Positions 44,959 to 52,995 of a stretch of DNA of 64,000 nt are shown piece after piece. The DNA is from Candidatus Helarchaeota archaeon (GTDB lineage Archaea; Asgardarchaeota; Lokiarchaeia; Helarchaeales; RDOG01), in contig JAHPZH010000008.1 in NCBI GenBank assembly GCA_019058315.1, positions 144,869 to 208,868 on the forward strand, given 5' to 3'. The notes under the pieces are model-generated. The model ran no database searches. It was not told the DNA's origin and saw nothing but the letters and a program-made list of their open reading frames with translations. A program made the position numbers and the translations under genes. Positions within the stretch are counted from its first letter, which is position 1. Each line of letters starts with the position of its first letter.

Positions 44959-45119
44959 TTGGTCGATCTTATAATAAGATAGATGAATAAGTAATATGCT
45001 ATTTTAGATTTCACTAACCTAAGTAAAATTATAAATTTATTGATTAATTATTTCCGAATCGAAGTAGGACAAAGAATTTAATAAAAAAGAATATTAAAAA
45101 GTAATTAAATGCTAGATTA

Positions 45120-46136
45120 TTAACCCAACTTATCTTTAAGAGCCTCATCTATACTAGCTAATCGATCTGAAATGGTATCTTCCTTTTTCTTATCTTTCTT
45201 CTTCCCTTTTTTCTTATCCTTCTTCTTTTCAATTTCTTGGGTTGGTGGATTTGGTCTAGCACTTGGTGGAGCACTTGGTGGACCTCTAGGTGGACCAGTA
45301 CTTGGTGGACCTCTAGGTGGACCACCACCTGATGGTACATTGCCCCCTAGTTGCTTTTGGAATTTATCGTCTAATAATTTATTCATTTTCTTGGTTAAAC
45401 CTCCGTCAATTGGCTTAGCTGCTCGTGGTTGATGAATTTTAGGAACATAATCTTTTTGAATAGGTCCCATCCCACCTCCACCACCCATTGGACCTACTGT
45501 TCCTGAGCGTTTTCCCAGTTTAGATTTAATTTCTGACATCATCGCCATACGAACGCTCATACCACCCATAGGGGCAGGCCCTCTTGGAGCAGGTGAACTA
45601 ATTGAAGCAGATTTAAAAGAGGATGGTTTGAGTAAATTTTCTTCTACCACAGCTCCTTCTGGTCTGGGAGGAGTTGGAGGTATCCCAACCACTGGAGCTG
45701 CGGGAGCAACAGTCACTGTTTTTTGAAAATCTTCCCATTGTGTTAAAAGTTTCTGGATTACTGATTCAAAATCAACAATTTTTGACCCCATTGAAGTAAT
45801 TTGATTTCGCAAATCTTGTTCATAAGCTGGATTCATTGACCCAGTAGAAGATCCTTGTTGTTGAAGAGATTGAATTTGGAATTCTACTAATTTTTTAAAT
45901 CTAGTTTCCAAATCCCCAACTTTTGAAACGACATCATTCAACTGATCAAACATATATCGAACATATTCATTAATTGTCATTGCATTCTCTTCTAACCTTT
46001 CGGTATAATGTAAAATTGTTTCAATAGATCGGGCTAAAATGATAATTTTATCAGCATCATGTCTATAGGTTGCAATAACATCTAATAGAGAGGGTTCTTC
46101 CTCCTCTTCCACTTCTTCATATTCTTCGTTTTCCAT
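45120..46136 (-). CDS. Coiled-coil, proline-rich protein with a WH2-like motif
   Basis: 338 residues. Acidic N-terminus (EEVEEEEEP), helical region to ~140, then Pro/Gly-rich linkers. Residues 193-214 contain RMAMMSEIKSKLGKRSGTVG, which fits the short actin-binding WH2/GAB pattern of eukaryotic WASH and Ena/VASP (LMSxhxxKLxxRR). A PPRGPPSTGPPRGPPSAPP tract at ~272-291 could bind profilin or SH3-like domains. A lysine cluster (306-318) and helix EDTISDRLASI end the protein. GGTGA lies 5 nt before the ATG. The role as an actin regulator is inference from motifs and nearby actin-like genes. Confidence 0.65.
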   Translation of the reverse strand: MENEEYEEVEEEEEPSLLDVIATYRHDADKIIILARSIETILHYTERLEENAMTINEYVRYMFDQLNDVVSKVGDLETRFKKLVEFQIQSLQQQGSSTGSMNPAYEQDLRNQITSMGSKIVDFESVIQKLLTQWEDFQKTVTVAPAAPVVGIPPTPPRPEGAVVEENLLKPSSFKSASISSPAPRGPAPMGGMSVRMAMMSEIKSKLGKRSGTVGPMGGGGGMGPIQKDYVPKIHQPRAAKPIDGGLTKKMNKLLDDKFQKQLGGNVPSGGGPPRGPPSTGPPRGPPSAPPSARPNPPTQEIEKKKDKKKGKKKDKKKEDTISDRLASIDEALKDKLG

Positions 46137-46416
46137 TTAGGTCACCTAATATTACAAAGCAATAAATCGTAATAATGAATATCGATTAATTATTTGTTCG
46201 ATGTTATTACGATTTAATAAATGTAAGTTTTTATTGCGGATTTTTTGGTTGAACCAATATTAATTAAAAAAACATTATTATTTAAGAATTGTTTGAATTA
46301 GAATTTAAGATAAATATTTTGACTCTAAGAAAAAAACATAAATGAAAATATAACAAAAATGGGAAAATATTGAAAATTTAAATAAAAAAATTGAATTATT
46401 TTAAATATTTAAACTA
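46137..46416. other. 280-bp intergenic region with inverted repeat
   Basis: No gene seen. It holds the promoter of the proline-rich protein gene and a 13-bp inverted repeat at 46163-46216. The part next to the Mch stop is featureless AT-rich sequence. Confidence 0.5.
46163..46216. repeat. 13-bp perfect inverted repeat with 28-nt spacer
   Basis: TAAATCGTAATAA (46163-46175) is matched by TTATTACGATTTA (46204-46216). It lies 27-80 nt upstream of the proline-rich protein gene's ATG, so in its promoter or 5' leader. It may be two regulator half-sites or an RNA hairpin. Confidence 0.55.
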
Positions 46417-47382
46417 TCAAATTCCGAAAGATTTCCGTAATAAGTCTATGTCTAATTTACCTGCCATAATTGTTTTCCCTGTCCTTATGTCATTCACTGT
46501 AATTTGCGCTGGAGCGAATAATAAGGGGTCGATGTTATAAAAATCCTTACCGGCATCAACAAAGATTTGATAAAATGGTTTTCCATATTGTTTAGAAGTA
46601 CTTGAAGGAACTTTTTTAATTACTTCCTCTAAGTTATCGCCCTCTGTACTATTTACATTATAAATTACGCTACCTACAGCTATAATTGCATCATTTGTTA
46701 CTCCCATTGCCTTTGTATCGGATTTTGCTATGGGTGCTATAGGAGTAGAGCCAATTCCATATGCTATTTTCTTGGGATCATAACCTACTTCGTGAAGTTT
46801 ATGAATACCCATTTCTACTACACGAGCTGCGATTTGTACTCCTCCAGCAAGACTAGCAGTTGGAGCTATTAATGCATATACTTTATCAACATCAACTTTA
46901 CATTTAGTCGCAATCACTTCCATTACTTTCTCATTAGGCAATACATTTCCTTCAAGGACAGCAATTGCCACGTCAGCATTGTCTTTATATTGGAGTTCAT
47001 CAAAGAGTCCTTTTTCTCCGCCTTTCAGAGCTCTTGCAGGACCGCTTAACATAGCAAAATAGTTTTCTTCTTTCACATTTAATCTCCAACCAGCGAATTG
47101 AGATCCTAGACAAGCTATATGAGGAAAGTCTGTTGCAATCGTTACTGAAGGCAATACAAATTTTCCAAAATTTGTTGTTGTTAAGTTCACATAACCGAGA
47201 CCACCTAGACAAATCTCACCCAATTTTACTCCTGCTAAATATCCACTTGTGACTTTAATACCCATATCAATAACTGTAGCACCGTTTTGAAGCTTTTTTA
47301 CATCAACTTTATAAACATCTTTATTCTCAATTACGTCTAAAACCAGTTTTAAAGCTTTTTTATTAACTGAAATTTCTGCCAC
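46417..47382 (-). CDS. mch: Methenyltetrahydromethanopterin cyclohydrolase
   Basis: 321 residues, normal for Mch. Recognised by the co-linear family blocks ATVIDMGIKVTSGYLAG, LGGLGYVNLT, ACLGSQFAGWRL, SGPARALKGGEKGLFDELQY, PTASLAGGVQIAARVVE and GIGSTPIAPIAKSD. It converts N5,N10-methenyl-H4MPT to N5-formyl-H4MPT, a step of the archaeal methyl branch of the Wood-Ljungdahl pathway. GTG start with GGAG 8-9 nt upstream. Its presence supports an archaeal, H4MPT-using host. No other pathway gene adjoins it. Confidence 0.95.
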   Translation of the reverse strand: MAEISVNKKALKLVLDVIENKDVYKVDVKKLQNGATVIDMGIKVTSGYLAGVKLGEICLGGLGYVNLTTTNFGKFVLPSVTIATDFPHIACLGSQFAGWRLNVKEENYFAMLSGPARALKGGEKGLFDELQYKDNADVAIAVLEGNVLPNEKVMEVIATKCKVDVDKVYALIAPTASLAGGVQIAARVVEMGIHKLHEVGYDPKKIAYGIGSTPIAPIAKSDTKAMGVTNDAIIAVGSVIYNVNSTEGDNLEEVIKKVPSSTSKQYGKPFYQIFVDAGKDFYNIDPLLFAPAQITVNDIRTGKTIMAGKLDIDLLRKSFGI

Positions 47383-47596
47383 TTTAATCTCTCCGATTCA
47401 AACAATTTAATTTGTTTAAAGGATAAAATAACATATATTTTTTTGTTTAAAATTTAAAAAAACTTTCTTTACTTTTTTAAAGAAAAACAAAATGAACAAT
47501 AATTCCATTAAATGAACGATTTTTTTATTTTATTTGTTTTAAAAAGATACTTTCTTAGTGAAAGTTTTTAATTTATCAAATTTTAAGTTAAATAAT

Positions 47597-48379
47597 TTAT
47601 TCTTTTCTCTCTCTTCCTAGCATTTTTATTTTATTTATTATTGGCTTACTCCAAGTTCCACTCTTAATTTTCTTCTTATCAAAACTAGATAATTTTGGCC
47701 AAGCGTACATAAACATTTCTTTTGTTCCCCCAACCTTTTCCCAATCTCTAAGCTTCCAACCTGTAATTAACTCATCAAATAATTTAGAACCCTCAAGTTC
47801 AGATTCTCTCCAATCTCCTTCTGGAATCTCTTCTACTGGAGCTGGTTCTTTAAGGTCTTTTTTTCCAGGCAGCTTAGGAATTGGAGCTTGTAATTTAGGC
47901 GCAGCTTCTTTTTTAGGTACCTTTGCTGTGCTTGGACTCGGAGATTCTACTACCGGAGACGTAACCGGTTGAGTCATAATAGCTTGAGCCATAATAGGTT
48001 GAGAAAAATCAATTTTTTCAAGCTCTTCAATTTTTTTATAAATATCTTTTATGGAAAAAATTTTCACATCGGTTTGTAATTGATTTACAATATCTGCTAT
48101 CAATTTTTGGGCATCACTTAGTTTTTCAACATTTGGTTTAATGTTATCAAATTTTTTATTTAATTTTGATGAAATTGGAGGAATTATATCTTGAATCAAT
48201 TTTGGAAATTGTTCCTCTACCATTTTTTCTATTATATCAAGAGATCCCTTGGCATTATTTAAAAATTCAGTCCTTTTATCAATCAATTCTTCTATATTAT
48301 TTAAATAATGTATTCCCTTTTCCAAAATTTCTTTGAATTCTCTAGTTATATCTTCGCTACTGCTCAAAGTAATAACCAT
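47597..48379 (-). CDS. Coiled-coil protein with Pro/Thr linker and C-terminal basic domain
   Basis: 260 residues. Residues 1-125 are helical coiled coil; ~128-185 is a Pro/Ser/Thr/Lys linker (QPVTSPVVESPSPSTAKVPKK); the last ~70 (GDWRESELEGSKLFDELIT, MFMYAWPKLSSFDKKKI) look like a small folded domain rich in Trp and Lys. The layout (coiled coil, linker, compact end) mirrors other proteins of this region. ATG 48379 has no clear SD. Function unknown. Confidence 0.6.
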   Translation of the reverse strand: MVITLSSSEDITREFKEILEKGIHYLNNIEELIDKRTEFLNNAKGSLDIIEKMVEEQFPKLIQDIIPPISSKLNKKFDNIKPNVEKLSDAQKLIADIVNQLQTDVKIFSIKDIYKKIEELEKIDFSQPIMAQAIMTQPVTSPVVESPSPSTAKVPKKEAAPKLQAPIPKLPGKKDLKEPAPVEEIPEGDWRESELEGSKLFDELITGWKLRDWEKVGGTKEMFMYAWPKLSSFDKKKIKSGTWSKPIINKIKMLGRERKE

Positions 48380-48500
48380 CAAATTTTATTAAAAGTTCCT
48401 TACTTTAATTGTATGTTTCCAATTATATAAAATAATGGAATCTTTATCTTATTGATGAAATGATTTAAAAAAACCAAGTTAAAATAATCCTCCTTAAGAT

Positions 48501-48510
48501 AATATATAAA
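48501..48510 (+). promoter_or_regulatory. TATA-like box upstream of DUF99 gene
   Basis: AATATATAAA about 40-50 nt before the TTG start at 48550. Confidence 0.45.
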
Positions 48511-48549
48511 TCAATCAAGACTAATTAATGAAAATTTGGAGTAATATTA

Positions 48550-49131
48550 TTGAAAAAAAAGAGAACTAGAGGAATTAAAAATGAAATCAAGCTAGTCGGA
48601 ATAGATGATGCCCCATTTGTTCCTAGGAGCTTTGGTGTAACGCGTTTATTTGGAATTGTAATCCGTGGCTCAACAATTATTGAAGGGGTTGTTCAAACAA
48701 CAGTAGAGATTGACGGTTGGGACGGAACTGATAAAATTATTGAAATGGTAAAAACCTCAAAACATTATAAACAAATTAAGGCAATAATGCTTGCTGGAAT
48801 TACTGTGGGGGGATTTAATGTATTAGACATTGACCAAATTTATAATGAAACAGATAAACCTGTTATAGTTATTATTGAAAAACAACCAGATTTTGAATCT
48901 ATTAAACTTGCACTTCAGAATCTTCCTAGAGGAGATGAAAAATGGGAGATTATTCAAAAATTCACAAAAGTTAAAGAATTACAAACCCAAAAAAATTCGA
49001 AACCAATTTATTATCAGTATTCTGGAATAACTCCAAAGGATGTGGAGAGAATTATCAAGCTTTCTACTAATGTTTCACGTATTCCAGAACCTATCAGAAT
49101 AGCACATTTAATAGGAAGATCTTTTTTATGA
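48550..49131 (+). CDS. DUF99 family protein (endonuclease V-like fold)
   Basis: 193 residues matching the archaeal DUF99 family: VGIDDAPF near the N-terminus with the Asp pair, VVQTTVEIDGWDGTDKII, IMLAGITVGGFNVLD and VIIEKQPDFESI. The fold is RNase H-like and related to endonuclease V, but activity is not established. TTG start with GGAG 8 nt upstream. The stop overlaps the start of the next gene (ATGA), so the two are translationally coupled. Confidence 0.85.
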   Translation: MKKKRTRGIKNEIKLVGIDDAPFVPRSFGVTRLFGIVIRGSTIIEGVVQTTVEIDGWDGTDKIIEMVKTSKHYKQIKAIMLAGITVGGFNVLDIDQIYNETDKPVIVIIEKQPDFESIKLALQNLPRGDEKWEIIQKFTKVKELQTQKNSKPIYYQYSGITPKDVERIIKLSTNVSRIPEPIRIAHLIGRSFL

Positions 49132-49892
49132 AAAATTCCTTGAATACGAATGACAAAGAAATGATTTTATCTTGGAAACATTCCATTTACCTTTGGGTGC
49201 TCCTATTTTTGATTCAAATTTTCCTTTTTTCTACCTTAACATCACTAATTTTAAAAATAAGTGGTTGGAATTTTAACGAACTATTATTAATTTTGGGTAT
49301 TTATGGTCCAACTTATAGCGTTTGGTTGAGTGTTTTTGTAACAGAATTCGGAACTTTAATTATTTCATTATGTTATTTGAGATTTTTTATGAAAAAACAT
49401 CCAGCGATTAAAGATATAGCTGGAATTGAAAATTTTAATTCGAGTAATAATTTGTTAGCACTTGGATTCGTTCCAATAATATTTTTTACTGGGACGTTTA
49501 TTAACAATCTACAGACGTTTTTCTTTGATAGTTCTGTTAACAATTTTATTTATGATGTTATATTTAGACCGAAAAATTATTGGGAACTAATTATTTGGAT
49601 AATTATTATGTTCACCTTAGTAGGTCCCATAGAAGAAATCGTATTTAGGGGTATAATCCAGAAAGGATTCCAAAATAAATTTAAAGAAATCGAAACACCC
49701 GAATGGTATGCTATATTTTTCAGCGGTATATTATTTAGTATTTTTCATTTAGATTTATCTACAATTATTCCCATATTTTTTATGGGAATTCTTTTAGGTT
49801 TGGTTTATTATAAAACCGATTCCAGCATCGTTTGCGCCATTACTCATGGATCTTATGATGTTGTCACAATCATCCTTATATTTTTGCTTTAA
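49128..49892 (+). CDS. CPBP family intramembrane glutamic endopeptidase (Abi/Rce1-like)
   Basis: 254 residues with about seven membrane helices and the three CPBP motifs: EEIVFRGIIQ (Glu-Glu and Arg), FSGILFSIFHLD (His) and ITHGSYDVV (His). Rce1-type members remove CAAX tails; bacterial ones act in bacteriocin immunity or membrane protein cleavage. Overlap of 4 nt with the DUF99 gene shows co-expression. Asgard archaea have many small GTPases, but a prenyl substrate is not shown here. Confidence 0.85.
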   Translation: MKNSLNTNDKEMILSWKHSIYLWVLLFLIQIFLFSTLTSLILKISGWNFNELLLILGIYGPTYSVWLSVFVTEFGTLIISLCYLRFFMKKHPAIKDIAGIENFNSSNNLLALGFVPIIFFTGTFINNLQTFFFDSSVNNFIYDVIFRPKNYWELIIWIIIMFTLVGPIEEIVFRGIIQKGFQNKFKEIETPEWYAIFFSGILFSIFHLDLSTIIPIFFMGILLGLVYYKTDSSIVCAITHGSYDVVTIILIFLL

Positions 49893-49942
49893 ATTTCGAA
49901 ATTATATGATTATTATATATATATAGTAATAATGTGAAAAAA

Positions 49943-50869
49943 ATGGTACAATTAAAAGGATTAATTTTTAGACCTCCAAGTGAAGCAGATAGTTTAATAA
50001 TTCAAGCGACTTTAGGATGCAGTAATAATACATGTACTTTTTGTTATTCATATAAACAAAAAAAATTCCAAATTCGCCCAATAAAAGACATATTAGATGA
50101 TTTATTATCAGCTAAACAGATTTATGGTAATTTTGTAAGAAAATTGTTTATAGCTGATGGTGATGCTCTGGTATTGGAGAATAAAGATTTATTGGAAGTG
50201 TTAAACTTTGCATATAGTATTTTTCCTAATTTAAAACGTACAGGAATCTATGCATGTGCTCCTAATGTGCTAAATAGGGAAAATCCGCTAGAAGAATTGA
50301 AAGAATTAAGAAAAGCAGGGCTTAAAATTATTTATCTTGGAATTGAAAGTGGAAGTGATGAAATATTAAAAGATGTTCATAAAAAAATGACTGCAGAAGA
50401 CATGTTTCAAGCTTCTAAATTTATTTTGGAAGCAGGAATTGAACTTTCTGTTACAATTATTATTGGTCTTGGGGGAAAAGCAAAGTGGAAGGAAAATGCA
50501 ATTGAAACTGGAAAGCTACTTAGTCGCATAGGACAAGTTACAACTCCTGAAAGCATTTATTATGTTGGTGCATTATCCTTAATTGTTCCTTCGAAAAAAA
50601 GAGGGTATCCTGTTGATACTCCATTAGCTAAACAAGTAGAACAAGGAAAATTTCAAGTTTTAAATTCAAAAGAACTCCTAGAAGAAATGCGGCTTTTAGT
50701 CGAAAATATTAATGTAAAAAATAAAATAGTCTTTAGAAGCAATCATGCAAGTAATTATTTACCCATAGGAGGAGATCTTCCTCAAGATAAAGAACGTCTC
50801 TTAAATATAATTGATAGTGCATTAAAAAGTGAGATTCAACTTAGACCTGAATTTTTAAGAGCTTTATGA
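49943..50869 (+). CDS. Radical SAM protein
   Basis: 308 residues. The cluster site is GCSNNTCTFC (C-x4-C-x2-C), preceded by RPPSEADSLIIQATL; a TIM-barrel continues with KLFIADGDAL, IYLGIESGSDEIL and ITIIIGLGGKAK-like strands. Members make 5'-deoxyadenosyl radicals for unknown chemistry. The spacing C-x4-C fits Elp3-like and related groups. GTGA lies 5 nt before ATG 49943; GTG 49934 belongs to that SD. No auxiliary SPASM cysteines seen. Confidence 0.85.
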   Translation: MVQLKGLIFRPPSEADSLIIQATLGCSNNTCTFCYSYKQKKFQIRPIKDILDDLLSAKQIYGNFVRKLFIADGDALVLENKDLLEVLNFAYSIFPNLKRTGIYACAPNVLNRENPLEELKELRKAGLKIIYLGIESGSDEILKDVHKKMTAEDMFQASKFILEAGIELSVTIIIGLGGKAKWKENAIETGKLLSRIGQVTTPESIYYVGALSLIVPSKKRGYPVDTPLAKQVEQGKFQVLNSKELLEEMRLLVENINVKNKIVFRSNHASNYLPIGGDLPQDKERLLNIIDSALKSEIQLRPEFLRAL

Positions 50870-50889
50870 TAATTAATTTATTGCGAATC

Positions 50890-51648
50890 TTATGTATTTT
50901 GTGATATATTAGCCGAAATTTCATTAACTATCTTATTATATTTATTAACAGTCTCATAATCTTCTAATTCCGTACTAATTTCAATTACTTTTTTATAAAG
51001 TTCTATTGCTTTATCGAATTTTTTAGCTTTCCTTTCCAAATCTGCAAAAATTACTAATTTTTGTCGCTCCTGTATTTTTTTTATGTGTTCTTGATTGAGA
51101 TCTGTATCTTCAGTAGGTTCACCTTGTATAATATTAAGCAGAATTCTCTCAACATCATAAAATATTTCTACAATATTGGAAGGATTTGCCGAATTCCAAT
51201 TCGTAAGAAGAGGAATTTTTGTCTCTAAGGGTAAAATTGAGATTTTTTTTCTAATTATTTCGGGATCTATAAGTTTGGGTTTACCCGGATAATTTGAGAA
51301 ATCAATATCAAAAATGAAGTGATCATCAAGACTGGCTGATATATAGACTTTTGCACGTGAAATTTTTTCTAGAAAATCTGTTTGAAATTCATACATTAAC
51401 TTATTTGCTTGTTCAGCGATTCCAGCATCTATTTTTTGCTCAGGTGTACCTTTATCTTTGTATTGAGAAATCTTATCTAATATCCCGCGAAGTATATTTT
51501 CTAAAATATCTTTTTTTTCCCTAAATTTATCTAATGTGATTGTTCCTTTTTGAAGATCTGCCTTTAAAGAATTAACTTCTCCTATTATGGCTTTTACTCT
51601 TTGCTTCAATTCTGTAATTGATTCTGTGGCAGATTCTTCTGAAGACAT
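50890..51648 (-). CDS. Coiled-coil / possible E2-UEV-RWD-like / TPR-like protein next to actin-like gene
   Basis: 252 residues. Residues 1-65 are coiled coil. Residues ~96-175 read like the UBC/RWD fold: KVYISASLD, FIFDIDFSNYPGKPKLIDPE (the F-x-Y-P-x-x-P pattern, here split from the strand), then LLTNWNSANPSNIVEIFYDV. No catalytic Cys is seen, so it would be an inactive UEV/RWD-type module. Residues ~190-250 form helix pairs (KAKKFDKAIELYKKVIEIS), TPR- or MIT-like. ATG with AAGGAG 8 nt upstream; it begins 24 nt after the stop of the degenerate actin-like gene. Fold assignment is inference. Confidence 0.55.
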   Translation of the reverse strand: MSSEESATESITELKQRVKAIIGEVNSLKADLQKGTITLDKFREKKDILENILRGILDKISQYKDKGTPEQKIDAGIAEQANKLMYEFQTDFLEKISRAKVYISASLDDHFIFDIDFSNYPGKPKLIDPEIIRKKISILPLETKIPLLTNWNSANPSNIVEIFYDVERILLNIIQGEPTEDTDLNQEHIKKIQERQKLVIFADLERKAKKFDKAIELYKKVIEISTELEDYETVNKYNKIVNEISANISQNT

Positions 51649-51672
51649 TTGTTGAACTCCTTATTTACATAT

Positions 51673-52716
51673 TCATTCACGAATTAATGTTTTGCTAGCC
51701 AATTTTTTAAAACCTTCAACATTCATAAAAATAGGGTCTTTTGGAATAATAATCTTATCAAGATCTTCAATGATATTTTCTTCAAGAATATTAAGTTCAA
51801 TTTCTTTCCAAAATATATTTGTTCCTTCTCCGGTTATAATATAATGTTCAATTTGAGCATCATAAGGTAAATTTGATAATAGAACTTTTAGACTATCAAC
51901 AATTATTCGACTTATTTCACGGATAAAAAACTCTTTAGAATCAGTTATATCGTAGATTTTTCCAGCAACATTTACTTGATTGCGGTTTTGTTCTATATTT
52001 GGTAGAAGGTCGAAAGGACTTATAATTTGGTTTGTCGCTTTTTGAAGCACGAGAGCAATTTTGTTAGCTAAAACAGCAAGTGAAGCATCCATCAAGTTTC
52101 CAGAAGCAAGGCGCATTGGCTTTCCTCTATAAAAAGTCAGTATTTCAGTCAAATAATCTAAAGAAACTACTACTGCGTCAGATGCTATCTGTTCCTGGGA
52201 TTCTGAGATTACCTGGTAGTAACTTCCATAGGCTTCTGGCATGACTAAAGTTTTAAGAATATTAATCTTAAGTTTTTTATCTTCTGAAGTGGCTTCGTTC
52301 CTAACGTATAAATCGTAGGTCCCTTTTAATGAACCACTAATTTGTTTCATTAGATCTATATTTGTTGAAATCGGAACACCAGTTGCTATAACAATTTGGT
52401 CCTCATTTTTTATTGAAGTTAACGCGAGTACCGCTTTAATTAAGCGAAAAACATCATCTAATTTTTCTACTTTACCTTTTTCAACAATTAGCCTCTTTAA
52501 TTCACTCTGGAGTCGTGCTAATTCTCCAATGTAAAAAGACTGTTCCCCTTCAAATAAAATCAAATTATCCTTTAATTCTTTTTTGGCTGAAACACCACTC
52601 CAACCAGGATTTGGATTCCCTATAATGCTGGGAATCGAGAATTTTTCTTCCCCACATGAAATTTTTATATTTCCACCGATATCAATGCCTATTGGAATAG
52701 TAATTCTTATCACCAA
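51673..52716 (-). CDS. Actin-like (ParM/Alp) protein with degraded nucleotide loops
   Basis: 343-347 residues, clearly paralogous to the divergent gene (PSIIGNPNPGWSG, YIGELARLQSE, KTLVMPEAYGSYY, HYIITGEG). Phosphate-1 loop GIDLGTSTIKI is shortened to GIDIGGNIKI; phosphate-2 DIGHGSTDI is SLDYLTEI; the adenosine loop TGGGA is TGEGT. ATP binding or hydrolysis is therefore doubtful. TTG 52716 and GTG 52713 open the frame, but they form the SD: GGTGA is followed after 5 nt by ATT (52704-52702), which aligns exactly with the paralog's ATG. Companion of the following coiled-coil gene. Confidence 0.75.
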   Translation of the reverse strand: MVIRITIPIGIDIGGNIKISCGEEKFSIPSIIGNPNPGWSGVSAKKELKDNLILFEGEQSFYIGELARLQSELKRLIVEKGKVEKLDDVFRLIKAVLALTSIKNEDQIVIATGVPISTNIDLMKQISGSLKGTYDLYVRNEATSEDKKLKINILKTLVMPEAYGSYYQVISESQEQIASDAVVVSLDYLTEILTFYRGKPMRLASGNLMDASLAVLANKIALVLQKATNQIISPFDLLPNIEQNRNQVNVAGKIYDITDSKEFFIREISRIIVDSLKVLLSNLPYDAQIEHYIITGEGTNIFWKEIELNILEENIIEDLDKIIIPKDPIFMNVEGFKKLASKTLIRE

Positions 52717-52995
52717 AAATCGTATTTTTATTCTAAATAATATAATATGTAGTTCATAAAATTTCTAAATCTCATTAATTTGTATAATTTTAATTTTTTT
52801 TAACTAAAAGAGATTTAATTTATACTCTTTTTTTATGAAAGTGATACTACTCATTACCTCATTGAAAATATTTTTCTTCTATTCAAGGTTAATATTTTAT
52901 TAATTTTAGTTAAATAATCAAGTTAATTAAAATAGAGATTATATAAAATAAATCATATAATTAAAGTTTATTATAAAATTTAATGAAGTGAGATT
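52717..52995. other. Divergent promoter region of the actin-like pair, 279 bp
   Basis: Very AT-rich with no coding frame or RNA gene. A TATA-like TTATATAAAA at 52939-52948 lies about 50 nt before ATG 52996. Several AT-rich candidates exist on the minus strand, none clearly best. Confidence 0.5.
52939..52948 (+). promoter_or_regulatory. TATA-like box of the intact actin-like gene
   Basis: TTATATAAAA, 48-57 nt before the ATG, a good match to archaeal TATA elements. Confidence 0.45.

Noticed and set aside
45172..45432. Plus-strand open frame with Phe/Ser then Gly/Leu-rich translation
   Set aside because: It is the antisense of the proline/lysine-rich end of the minus-strand gene; low-complexity DNA leaves the opposite frame open.
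47464..47486. Short hairpin TTTCTTTA...TAAAGAAA upstream of mch as a regulatory RNA
   Set aside because: Eight AT-only pairs in very AT-rich DNA; expected by chance.
52717..52995. Plasmid-type parC centromere between the actin-like genes
   Set aside because: No iterated direct repeats or DNA-binding partner gene found; ordinary AT-rich promoter sequence.
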